This document shows, one piece after another, positions 1 to 7,300 of a stretch of 64,000 nucleotides of DNA. The stretch is from an uncultured Clostridia bacterium. Lineage in GTDB: Bacteria > Bacillota > Clostridia > TANB77 > CAG-508. Below the pieces are notes generated by a model, which did no database searches, had not been told where the DNA came from, and saw only the letters and a program-made list of their open reading frames with translations. Position 1 is the first letter of the stretch. Every line of letters begins with the position of its first letter. The stretch lies in contig CAKOTF010000004.1 in assembly GCA_934120045.1 (NCBI GenBank), positions 62,001-126,000 of the forward strand, written 5' to 3'. The translations under genes and the position numbers were made by a program.

Positions 1-1
1 A

Positions 2-697
2 ATAATTGTAGTATCTTCAAATACAAATAAATACCATAAATTAGAGGTCTTAGAACAATCTATAGAATATTATATAAAAAAACCAGTCGATACGGAATAT
101 TTATATTATACAATAAAAAATTTAGACAGATTACTAAAAATGAATAGAAGAATAAGTCCATTAACTGGATTACCAGGAAATGTTCAAATACATGCAGAAT
201 TGAAGAAAAGAATTACAAATGAAGAAGAGTTTTCTGTTTTATACTTAGATTTAGATAATTTTAAAGCTTATAATGATGTATATGGATTTTTAAAAGGAGA
301 CCAAATAATAGAATATACAGCAAATGTAATTTTAAAATGTATTCATGAACAGTTTAATGAAAATTATTTTGTTGGTCACATTGGTGGAGATGATTTTATT
401 GCACTTGTACCAACATTAGAAGTTGATAATATTTGTCAATCAATAATTGCTAATTTTGATAGTGGAGTAAACAGATTTTTTACTGAAGAAGATATTGAAA
501 AGGGATATATTGAAGTAGCTAATAGAAGAGGAGTAATGGAACAATTTGCATTAACTTCTATATCAATTGGTGCAGTAATTGCAGATAAAGATAGATTTTC
601 AAATATACTGGAAATTGGAGAGGTCGGGGCACAAGTGAAGCATGTTGCAAAATCTATTATAGGGAGCAGTTATGCTATTGATAGAAGGCATGAATAA
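2..697 (+). CDS. Response regulator with C-terminal GGDEF domain, 5' end outside window
   Basis: The reading frame is open from base 2, so the ATG at 140 is internal and the gene is cut by the window edge. The first 46 codons look like the end of a receiver (REC) domain: a Lys-Pro dipeptide (YYIKKP) is followed by a helix and a short linker. The rest is a GGDEF domain with the entry motif SPLTGLPGN, the LDLDNFKAYND stretch and the active-site loop GGDDF at about 387-401. GGDEF domains make cyclic di-GMP from two GTP, and GGDDF is within the tolerated range, but the usual Arg just before the loop is His here and I see no RxxD inhibitory site. It may be a working diguanylate cyclase, or a GTP-binding variant of the SPLTGLPGN subfamily. 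Phosphorylation of the missing REC part would be the expected input. Confidence 0.82.
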   Translation: MIVVSSNTNKYHKLEVLEQSIEYYIKKPVDTEYLYYTIKNLDRLLKMNRRISPLTGLPGNVQIHAELKKRITNEEEFSVLYLDLDNFKAYNDVYGFLKGDQIIEYTANVILKCIHEQFNENYFVGHIGGDDFIALVPTLEVDNICQSIIANFDSGVNRFFTEEDIEKGYIEVANRRGVMEQFALTSISIGAVIADKDRFSNILEIGEVGAQVKHVAKSIIGSSYAIDRRHE

Positions 698-708
698 GAT
701 TAAAAAAT

Positions 709-742
709 AAAGACCAAGTAGCGTACACGTTACTTGGTCTTT
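709..742. terminator. Bidirectional terminator between GGDEF gene and kinase-like gene
   Basis: A perfect 12-bp stem, AAAGACCAAGTA (709-720) with TACTTGGTCTTT (731-742), encloses a 10-nt loop. It has an A-rich left flank and so gives a T-rich tail on the minus strand. It sits between converging genes and can serve both. Confidence 0.8.
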
Positions 743-747
743 ATTGG

Positions 748-1380
748 TTAGAGGTTAAGCAGTTTTTCGAGCTTAATGCTTACCGCCTCAAACACCTCGT
801 CTGTGGACATCTGAGTAGTGTCCATATAGATGTTTTTGCTTTTGTTGAAGTGAGTAAGAGCGGGATTATTCCGGGCTTCGACTTCAGCATATGCACGACG
901 AGTTTCCTGTTCCTGTTTTCCAATGTATTCAGGATACTCAAACTTGTCAGCATCAGGGTCATTGCAAATGCGTGCATATGCAGTACGAGCTTCTGCAACC
1001 ATGTGAACCATAAGGTCACACTTGGGCAAATCACTGATGTGATTGAGTTCAGACACCCAAGAATAGGAATAGCCCTGAACTGCACCATGGACAAAACTGT
1101 CCAGGAAACAACGCTGCGTGACAACGAAATCATATTCGCCATTCTCAATGATGTCACGCAGGTGAGTACCCGCAATGCGATTGTCTAGTGCAAAGAGCAG
1201 ACGATCAGTATAAGCGTCCTTGCTCTCATTCAAGAGAGTTTTGGTCAAATACTTATCGTGGGGGAAACGGTCCCGGTAAACTTTAAATCCCTTATCTTCA
1301 AGGAATTTAACGAGATTGTCAACCAAAGTGGTTTTTCCACTTCCGTCTAATCCGGTAACTGCGATCCAACGAGTAGTCAT
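748..1380 (-). CDS. Thymidylate/deoxynucleoside monophosphate kinase-like P-loop protein
   Basis: The 210-residue protein starts at the ATG at 1380, which has GGAGGT just upstream; a longer frame to 1440 has no ribosome site. Residues about 7-18 form a Walker A loop (GLDGSGKTT), followed by the FPHD and TQR segments expected around the nucleoside-binding region of thymidylate kinases. This family phosphorylates dTMP, or other dNMPs in phage versions, using ATP. The gene is clearly richer in G+C than its surroundings (27 of 60 bases in 961-1020), stands alone, and has its own perfect promoter and terminator, so it is probably acquired, perhaps from a phage or plasmid. It is more divergent than a housekeeping tmk, and the exact substrate cannot be told from sequence. 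Confidence 0.72.
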   Translation of the reverse strand: MTTRWIAVTGLDGSGKTTLVDNLVKFLEDKGFKVYRDRFPHDKYLTKTLLNESKDAYTDRLLFALDNRIAGTHLRDIIENGEYDFVVTQRCFLDSFVHGAVQGYSYSWVSELNHISDLPKCDLMVHMVAEARTAYARICNDPDADKFEYPEYIGKQEQETRRAYAEVEARNNPALTHFNKSKNIYMDTTQMSTDEVFEAVSIKLEKLLNL

Positions 1381-1455
1381 AGTGCCATACCTCCATAAAT
1401 TGTTTTTTACTATCCGATTTTGAATAGCAAATCCATACAATGGGTTAATATATTA

Positions 1456-1484
1456 ATTATATACCCAAAATCGAAATGTGTCAA
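1456..1484 (-). promoter_or_regulatory. Perfect consensus promoter of the kinase-like gene
   Basis: On the minus strand TTGACA (1484-1479) and TATAAT (1461-1456) are separated by exactly 17 bp. All 12 hexamer positions match the housekeeping sigma consensus. It lies directly after the stop codon of the PHP gene, so the kinase-like gene has its own start of transcription. Confidence 0.85.
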
Positions 1485-1487
1485 ATT

Positions 1488-2372
1488 TTATTTGAAAAAT
1501 TTAATTTTATTTTTCCAAGAATTTAAAATTTCATCAGGAATTTGCATATTTCCATATCCAACACCAATATCTACATCTGGTTTTATAGTACCATGGAAGT
1601 CACTACCACCTGAAACAAATAAATTACGTTCTTTACAAAGATTTAATAATCTTTCATGTTGTTCTTCGGTAAATGTTGTATAATAACATTCAATACCATC
1701 AATTTTATAATTTTTAAGAATATGTTCTAGTATAGGTTCTGAATTTTTCTTGTATTCATAAATATGAGGAATAAATACTAAACCACCAGCTTCTCTAACT
1801 AAATTACTAGCAGTTTCAAAGTTTGGTACAAAATCGTCCATTTCAACATATAATTTTGTTTTTGGATCAGACATATATTGTCTATAAAAGATTTTACTAG
1901 AATTCCAAGCTTCTTCAGATAATATTTTTTTATTTTCCGCATGTTTTGTTATTTCTTTATGGAAAAATGTTGATGCAAACATATTTGTTGAGTAGTTTTC
2001 TAGACAGTTCTTATCTAGGACAATTCCAGCATTAATACATTTATCATATAATCTTCTTACTTCAATTTTATTTCTTTCTTCAGCAGGAATATACACATTT
2101 TTTACAAGTTCATTCATTTTTTTGTAATCAATACCATATCCAAGAATTTCTATAGGAATATTTAAAGCTTTTGTATTAAGTTCTATTCCTGGAATAATAT
2201 GACCATTAAAAAGTGAAGAAATATTTTGATTTTCTAACTCTTCATATACTAAAGAAGTATTATGATCTGTTATTGAAATAAAATTCAATTTTTTTTCTTG
2301 GCATTTTTTTAAAACTGTACTACAACTTTCAGTGCCATCTGAATAAGTTGTATGTATATGTAAATCTATCAT
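1488..2372 (-). CDS. PHP-domain phosphoesterase (TrpH/RNase AM-like)
   Basis: A 294-residue PHP-fold metal-dependent phosphoesterase. The metal-ligand motifs are in the expected order: DLHIHTTYSDG at residues 3-13, TDHN near 36, GIE near 63, an IPH segment near 201 and SGGSDFHG near 254. Family members remove phosphate from nucleotides or trim RNA 5' ends; which applies here is unknown. The start follows an AAAGGAG ribosome site, and a promoter lies upstream at 2394-2422, back-to-back with that of the divergent MBL gene. No terminator is evident before the promoter of the next gene, so transcription may read on into the kinase-like gene. Confidence 0.85.
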   Translation of the reverse strand: MIDLHIHTTYSDGTESCSTVLKKCQEKKLNFISITDHNTSLVYEELENQNISSLFNGHIIPGIELNTKALNIPIEILGYGIDYKKMNELVKNVYIPAEERNKIEVRRLYDKCINAGIVLDKNCLENYSTNMFASTFFHKEITKHAENKKILSEEAWNSSKIFYRQYMSDPKTKLYVEMDDFVPNFETASNLVREAGGLVFIPHIYEYKKNSEPILEHILKNYKIDGIECYYTTFTEEQHERLLNLCKERNLFVSGGSDFHGTIKPDVDIGVGYGNMQIPDEILNSWKNKIKFFK

Positions 2373-2393
2373 ATAAAAATCTCCTTTAAAAAT

Positions 2394-2422
2394 ATAATAC
2401 TACTTTTATATTGATATGTAAA
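2394..2422 (-). promoter_or_regulatory. Promoter of PHP gene
   Basis: Minus strand TTTACA (2422-2417) and TATTAT (2399-2394) with a 17-bp spacer. Its -35 box abuts the -35 box of the opposite promoter at 2411-2439. Confidence 0.6.
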
Positions 2423-2439
2423 TAAAAATGTAATATAAT
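2411..2439 (+). promoter_or_regulatory. Promoter of MBL-fold gene at 2471
   Basis: TTGATA (2411-2416), 17-bp spacer, TATAAT (2434-2439). The whole 29-bp element differs at only three positions from the mscL promoter at 3194-3222. Confidence 0.75.
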
Positions 2440-2470
2440 GAAGCAAAATAATAAGTAAAGAGGGAAAGAT

Positions 2471-3121
2471 ATGAGAAAACAAACATTAAGCTTTTTAGGA
2501 AGAGATTCAGGTTTTGGAATAAAAAACAATTCAGCATATATAGAATATGAAAATAAATTTATATTAATAGATTGTGGATTTACAGTATTTTCGCAATTAA
2601 AAAATAAATTTGATTTTAATAAATATGATGAAATAGATGTAATAATAACACACTTACATAATGATCATGCAGGAACACTAAGTCAATTTATACTGTACAT
2701 GTATTTTATATATAATAAGAAAGTAAATGTAATTACAAAGTGTGAAAAAATAAAAGAATTTTTAGATATAACAGGAACGCCAGAAGACGCATATGAATTA
2801 AAAAAAGAAAATGAATATATAAAATTTATTAAAACAGAGCATGTAAAATATTTAGATGCATATGGGTTTGAATTAAATATAAATTCAAAAAAAATTATTT
2901 ATACTGGAGATACAAATACTTTAGAACCATTTGAACCATATTTAAAAAACGCAGATGAATTTTATGTGGATGTTTCAAGATATGGTGGTGCACATTTAAA
3001 GATAGATGATATTAAGGAAAAACTAGAAAAAATACAAAAGAATGGAACAAGTATATATTTAATGCATATAGATGATGCTGAATATATAAGAAAAATTACA
3101 AATAATATTTTTGAAATGTAA
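2471..3121 (+). CDS. MBL-fold metallo-hydrolase, RNase Z-like
   Basis: A 216-residue metallo-beta-lactamase-fold protein with the zinc motif HLHNDHAG near residue 61, a YTGDTN strand near 142 (the bridging Asp) and a late His-Asp pair (MHIDD) near 199. The layout and small size resemble RNase Z-like and UPF0173-like hydrolases, but there is no clear tRNA-binding arm, so the substrate is unknown. It starts 4-5 nt after an AGAGGGAAAG ribosome site. It has its own promoter and terminator and is therefore monocistronic. Confidence 0.8.
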   Translation: MRKQTLSFLGRDSGFGIKNNSAYIEYENKFILIDCGFTVFSQLKNKFDFNKYDEIDVIITHLHNDHAGTLSQFILYMYFIYNKKVNVITKCEKIKEFLDITGTPEDAYELKKENEYIKFIKTEHVKYLDAYGFELNINSKKIIYTGDTNTLEPFEPYLKNADEFYVDVSRYGGAHLKIDDIKEKLEKIQKNGTSIYLMHIDDAEYIRKITNNIFEM

Positions 3122-3140
3122 GATGAATAATATAGAAATA

Positions 3141-3172
3141 AAAAATGCAAATACTTAAAAATTTGCATTTTT
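3141..3172 (+). terminator. Terminator after the MBL-fold gene
   Basis: Perfect 12-bp stem AAAAATGCAAAT / ATTTGCATTTTT with an 8-nt loop, followed by TTATTTTTT. Confidence 0.85.
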
Positions 3173-3193
3173 ATTTTTTATAATTTATATCTA

Positions 3194-3222
3194 TTGATAT
3201 GTAAGAAAAATTGTAATATAAT
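3194..3222 (+). promoter_or_regulatory. mscL promoter
   Basis: TTGATA (3194-3199), 17 bp, TATAAT (3217-3222). This makes upstream in-frame starts at 3194 and 3224 impossible as they lie in or next to the promoter, and so fixes the mscL start at 3248. Confidence 0.78.
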
Positions 3223-3247
3223 AATGGCGAAAGAAGGGGAGATTAGT

Positions 3248-3757
3248 TTGAAAAAAGAAAATGAAGAAAAAATAAAAGAAGCAAAAGATGCAATAGAAAA
3301 AGCAAAGAAAAAACAAGGAAAGTTTTTTAAGGAATTTAAAGAATTTGCACTTAGAGGAAATGTATTAGATTTAGCAGTAGGTGTGTTAATAGGAAGTGCA
3401 TTTCAAAGTGTTGTAACATCATTTACAAATAATATTATTTCTCCAATTTTAGGATGTTTTGGAGGAGTAAATTTTTCAGAATGGGTATTAGAAATTGGAA
3501 AATTAAAGCTAACATATGGAGCATTTTTAACAGATATAATAAACTTTTTGATAATGGCATTTGTAATATTTATACTTGTAAAAGTTATGAATAAAATTGC
3601 AAAAATAGGAGAAAAACCAGAAGAGAAAAAAGCAGAAGATACAAAGATTTGTCCACATTGTTATAATAAAATTAATATAAAAGCAGATAGGTGTCCATAT
3701 TGTACATCTAAATTAAATGAAAGCATTGAAAATATTAAGAATAATCTTAATAAATAA
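3248..3757 (+). CDS. mscL: Large-conductance mechanosensitive channel with C-terminal zinc ribbon
   Basis: MscL forms a homopentameric membrane pore that opens under membrane tension and releases solutes on hypo-osmotic shock. The core is clear: the FKEFALRGNVLDLAVGVLIG segment at residues 30-49 leads into TM1 (about 38-62), then an extracellular loop and TM2 (about 92-112). I chose the TTG start at 3248 because it follows an AGGGGAG ribosome site and earlier starts fall in the promoter. The 169-residue protein is longer than usual owing to a charged N-terminal helix (1-28) and a cytoplasmic tail with two CPxC pairs (Cys135/138 and Cys149/152) that should bind one zinc. Such ribbons occur in some clostridial MscL proteins; the role is unknown. 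Confidence 0.93.
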   Translation: MKKENEEKIKEAKDAIEKAKKKQGKFFKEFKEFALRGNVLDLAVGVLIGSAFQSVVTSFTNNIISPILGCFGGVNFSEWVLEIGKLKLTYGAFLTDIINFLIMAFVIFILVKVMNKIAKIGEKPEEKKAEDTKICPHCYNKINIKADRCPYCTSKLNESIENIKNNLNK

Positions 3758-3761
3758 AAGA

Positions 3762-3790
3762 TTGATTTCAGGATAATTGTATGGTAAAAT
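3762..3790 (+). promoter_or_regulatory. Promoter of the Arn-like operon
   Basis: TTGATT (3762-3767), 17-bp spacer, TAAAAT (3785-3790), 31 bp before the first start codon of the six-gene operon. Confidence 0.65.
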
Positions 3791-3820
3791 GACAACGAAA
3801 TAATTGGAGGGAAAATTTAG

Positions 3821-4768
3821 ATGAAGAAAATATCAATAGTAGTACCAGTATACTATAATCATGATAATTTATTACCATTATATGCTGATTTAAAAGAAAA
3901 AGTATTATCAAAACTTGATATAGAATATGAGCTAATATTTGTAGATGATGGCTCAAAAGATGATTCATATAGTGTAATGAAAGAATTAGCAAAAATAGAT
4001 TTTAATATAAAGACAATAAGACTATCAAGAAATTTTGGAGAACATTCAGCAATATTAGCAGGTCTATCACAATGTACAGGAGATTGTGCAGTAAGAAAAG
4101 CAGCTGATTTACAAGAACCATCTGAAATGATATTAGATATGATAAAGAAATATAATGAAGGTTATAAAGTTGTATTAGCAACAAGAGCTGATAGGGAAGA
4201 ACCTTTAACTCAAAAAATGTTTTCAAATTTATATGCATTTTTAATGAGAAAATTAGCACTTCATAATATGCCTAAAGGAGGATTTGATTCATTTTTGATA
4301 GATAGGCAAGTTATAAATTTATTAGTTAATATGCAAGAAAAAAACACATCATTAATGAGTCAAATTTTATGGGCTGGTTTTGAAACAACAACAGTTCCGT
4401 ATATAAGAAAGAAAAGAGAAATAGGAAAGTCAAGATGGACACTATCTAAAAAAATAAAACTAGTATATGATTCATTACTAAGTTTTTCATATTTCCCAGT
4501 AAAATTAATAACAACAACTGGATTTTTAACGTCATTATTATCTTTAATTCTATTAATTGTAATAATATATAAAAAGATAACTGGTAAAATAGATGTCGAA
4601 GGTTATACTTCACTTATAATGATTATGCTTATGGGATTTGGAGTAATTATGTTATCAATAGGAATTATAGGAGAATACTTATGGAGAACATATGATGCAG
4701 CAAGAAAAAGACCACCATATATCATAGAAAAAGTGGAAAAAGGGGATGAGAAAAAAGATGACAAATGA
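3821..4768 (+). CDS. Polyprenyl-phosphate glycosyltransferase, GT2 (ArnC/GtrB/DPM1-like)
   Basis: Transfers a sugar from a nucleotide donor to undecaprenyl phosphate on the inner face of the membrane. The 315-residue protein has the GT2 start SIVVPVYYN, the FVDDGSKDDS nucleotide-binding motif (Asp42/43) and the acceptor-side DLQEP motif near residue 96, where dolichol-phosphate mannose synthase-type enzymes have D-x-Q-D/E-P. Two membrane segments follow at about 226-250 and 262-285, as in ArnC and GtrB. First gene of a tightly packed operon with GT-C transferase, aminotransferase, ATP-grasp ligase and a two-part flippase, which places it as the lipid-loading step of an aminosugar pathway. It starts after a GGAGGG ribosome site. 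Confidence 0.88.
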   Translation: MKKISIVVPVYYNHDNLLPLYADLKEKVLSKLDIEYELIFVDDGSKDDSYSVMKELAKIDFNIKTIRLSRNFGEHSAILAGLSQCTGDCAVRKAADLQEPSEMILDMIKKYNEGYKVVLATRADREEPLTQKMFSNLYAFLMRKLALHNMPKGGFDSFLIDRQVINLLVNMQEKNTSLMSQILWAGFETTTVPYIRKKREIGKSRWTLSKKIKLVYDSLLSFSYFPVKLITTTGFLTSLLSLILLIVIIYKKITGKIDVEGYTSLIMIMLMGFGVIMLSIGIIGEYLWRTYDAARKRPPYIIEKVEKGDEKKDDK

Positions 4769-6131
4769 AATAAAAAAATATAAAAAAATAAATATTACAA
4801 ATTTTGTTGAAAAATGTAAAAAACATAAAAAATTAATATTTGGAATTTTTTTAATTTTAGTTTTTTCGTATTTTATTATATGGACAGTTTCTCAACCATT
4901 TAACAAGTGTCCTGATGAAGGAATGAAATGGAAGATATGTAAATATATAGCTAAACATGGCAGTATCCCACAAGGAGGAAATGAAGAAATAAGAGAACCT
5001 GATTGGGGAATATCATATGCATTTCAGCCAATTCTTACATATATGATAGGTGGAGTTTTTGTAAAAATAGCATCTTTTTTTACAACTGATAAATTTGCAT
5101 TAGTTGTGGCAGCAAGATTAGTTAGTACTATAAGTATGACATTATCTGTATATTTTGTAGTAAAAATAGCTCAAAAATTATTGAAAGGAATATATAAATA
5201 TTTATTTATAGTAATTATAGTATTTCAACCAATAACGGCATTTTTGGCATCATATATAAATAATGATTCTACAGCAGTATTAGCAACAACAATGATAATA
5301 TATTTATGGATTTTAGGATTAGAAAGTAATTGGAAGACAAAACATTGTATATTATTAGGACTTTCGATAGGATTTTGTTCTCTTACATATTATAATGCTT
5401 ATGGATATATTTTGTGTAGTGTTATACTTTGTTTGGTATCAGTAATTTCTAATAAAATGAAAATTAAAGAAATACTTCAAAAAGTATTAATTGTAACATT
5501 AATGGCATTTGCAGTTGCTGGTTGGTGGTTTGTAAGAAATGCAATTATTTATGATGGTGATATATTAGGAATGAAAACACAAGTGGAATGTGGTGATAAA
5601 TATGCAATAGATAAATATAAGCCATCAAAAAGAGAAACACCACAAAGAAATAATGAATCATTAATAGATATGCTTATAAAAGATGATTGGATAAAAACAA
5701 CACTAAAAAGTTTTGTTGGAATTTTTGGATATCAAAATATAATAATGTCTAATAAAATTTATGAATTTTATCTATTATTATGGTTAGTTGGAATCATAGG
5801 TTGTATATTTAATTTTAAAAAATTATTTGTTTATGATAAGAAAGAAAAAAACAAATATATATTAAATTATATATTTATTCCATCAATCATAATTCCTATT
5901 ATATTAAGCATATATTATTCATATACAAGTGATTATCAAGCACAAGGAAGATATATAATGGGGATAATAATACCATTTACATATTTTATAGTTAGTGGGA
6001 TAAAAACTATTTTAGAAAAATTTATAAAGTCAGAAAAAATTAGAAATATAATAATTATATTAATAATGGTAATTATAATCTTAATAGCACAAAGAGCATT
6101 ATTTGGATATATAATACCAACATATAAATAG
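4758..6131 (+). CDS. Multi-pass GT-C glycosyltransferase (ArnT/DUF2142-like)
   Basis: A 457-residue membrane protein with roughly ten to twelve hydrophobic segments. After the first membrane span comes a short loop containing CPDEGMKW, which resembles the PDE/DE catalytic loop of GT-C enzymes, where an acidic residue in the first outer loop is needed for catalysis. Such enzymes take sugar from a polyprenyl phosphate on the outer side of the membrane and transfer it to a surface acceptor. The ATG at 4758 is preferred over 4746, as GGGATGA gives a well-spaced ribosome site. The gene overlaps the end of the GT2 gene, supporting translational coupling. The acceptor is unknown: teichoic acid, another wall polymer or a lipid are all possible. 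Confidence 0.75.
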   Translation: MTNEIKKYKKINITNFVEKCKKHKKLIFGIFLILVFSYFIIWTVSQPFNKCPDEGMKWKICKYIAKHGSIPQGGNEEIREPDWGISYAFQPILTYMIGGVFVKIASFFTTDKFALVVAARLVSTISMTLSVYFVVKIAQKLLKGIYKYLFIVIIVFQPITAFLASYINNDSTAVLATTMIIYLWILGLESNWKTKHCILLGLSIGFCSLTYYNAYGYILCSVILCLVSVISNKMKIKEILQKVLIVTLMAFAVAGWWFVRNAIIYDGDILGMKTQVECGDKYAIDKYKPSKRETPQRNNESLIDMLIKDDWIKTTLKSFVGIFGYQNIIMSNKIYEFYLLLWLVGIIGCIFNFKKLFVYDKKEKNKYILNYIFIPSIIIPIILSIYYSYTSDYQAQGRYIMGIIIPFTYFIVSGIKTILEKFIKSEKIRNIIIILIMVIIILIAQRALFGYIIPTYK

Positions 6132-6147
6132 AAAGAAGAGGATAAAA

Positions 6148-7278
6148 ATGATAGGTTTTAATATACCAATTTACATAAAAGAATCAATAGATTGTATAAA
6201 AGAAGCTGCAGAGAGTAGAAAAATTTGTGGTGATGGAGCATTTACTAAAAAATGTAGTGAATGGATGGAAAAAAAATTTAATGCTCATAAAGTATTAATG
6301 ACAACATCTTGTACATCAGCATTAGAAATGGCAGCAATATTATTAGATTTAAAACCAGGTGATGAAGTAATAATGCCATCATATACATTTGTATCAACTG
6401 CTGATGCATTTGTAATGGTAGGAGCAAAAGTTGTTTTTGTAGATGTAAATCCTAATACAATGAATATAGATGAAGAAAAAATAAAAGAAGCAATAACAGA
6501 TAAAACAAAAGCAATTGCTATTGTTCATTATGCAGGAATTTCACCAGATATGGATAAAGTAATGAAAATTGCTAAAGAACATAATTTAAAAGTTGTAGAA
6601 GATGCAGCACAAGGATTTATGGCTAAATATAAAGACAAATATCTTGGAACAATTGGAGACATTGGATGTTATAGTTTCCATGAAACAAAAAATTATAGTA
6701 TGGGCGAAGGTGGAGCAGTAGTAATAAATGATCCTGATTTAATTGAAAGAGCAGAGATAATAAGAGAAAAAGGAACAAATAGAAATAAATTCTTTAGAGG
6801 TGAAATTGATAAATATACATGGGTTGATTATGGTTCATCATATTTGCCAAGTGAATTAAATTGTGCTTATTTATACCCACAATTAGATAAAGCAGAAGAA
6901 ATTAATAATGCAAGATTAAGTTCATGGAATTATTATAAAAATAATTTAGAAGAATTAGAACAAAAAGGATTAATAAAAATACAAACAGTTCCAGAATATA
7001 GTACACATAATGCACACATGTTTTATATAAAAGCAAGAAGTTTAGATGAAAGAACAAGATTAATAAAATATTTAAAAGATAATGGTATACAAGCTGTATT
7101 TCATTATATACCATTACATGATTCTCCTGCAGGAAAAAGATTTGGAAGATTTAATGGAAAAGATGAATTTACTACAACAGAAAGTGAAAAATTAGTTAGA
7201 CTTCCAATGTATTATGGATTAACAAAATCAGAACAAGATGAAGTAATAAAAAGAATAAAAGAATTTTATCAAAAATAA
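6148..7278 (+). CDS. wecE: DegT/DnrJ/EryC1 PLP-dependent sugar aminotransferase (WecE-like)
   Basis: A 376-residue PLP enzyme that would convert a nucleotide-bound keto sugar into an amino sugar, with glutamate as the usual amino donor. Visible landmarks: TSCTSALEMAA near residues 53-63 for phosphate binding, GDEVIMPSYTF near 71-81, EDAAQG at 151-156 and the cofactor lysine in SFHETKNYSMGEGG (Lys181). The sequence most resembles the TDP-4-oxo-6-deoxyglucose aminotransferase (WecE/RffA) subgroup, though ArnB has the same fold and the exact sugar is not proved. No sugar dehydratase (RmlB or ArnA type) lies in the operon, so the substrate must come from elsewhere. An AGAGGA ribosome site precedes the ATG. 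Confidence 0.88.
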   Translation: MIGFNIPIYIKESIDCIKEAAESRKICGDGAFTKKCSEWMEKKFNAHKVLMTTSCTSALEMAAILLDLKPGDEVIMPSYTFVSTADAFVMVGAKVVFVDVNPNTMNIDEEKIKEAITDKTKAIAIVHYAGISPDMDKVMKIAKEHNLKVVEDAAQGFMAKYKDKYLGTIGDIGCYSFHETKNYSMGEGGAVVINDPDLIERAEIIREKGTNRNKFFRGEIDKYTWVDYGSSYLPSELNCAYLYPQLDKAEEINNARLSSWNYYKNNLEELEQKGLIKIQTVPEYSTHNAHMFYIKARSLDERTRLIKYLKDNGIQAVFHYIPLHDSPAGKRFGRFNGKDEFTTTESEKLVRLPMYYGLTKSEQDEVIKRIKEFYQK

Positions 7279-7300
7279 ATACAGAAGGTGAGATTTTTAA

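Noticed and set aside
850..1188. Plus-strand frame of 112 codons inside the kinase-like gene
   Set aside because: It is antisense to a well-supported P-loop protein and has no ribosome site.
3194..3247. Longer mscL reading frame with starts at TTG 3194 or ATG 3224
   Set aside because: These codons overlap or abut the -35 and -10 boxes, and neither has a ribosome site; TTG at 3248 has AGGGGAG in front.
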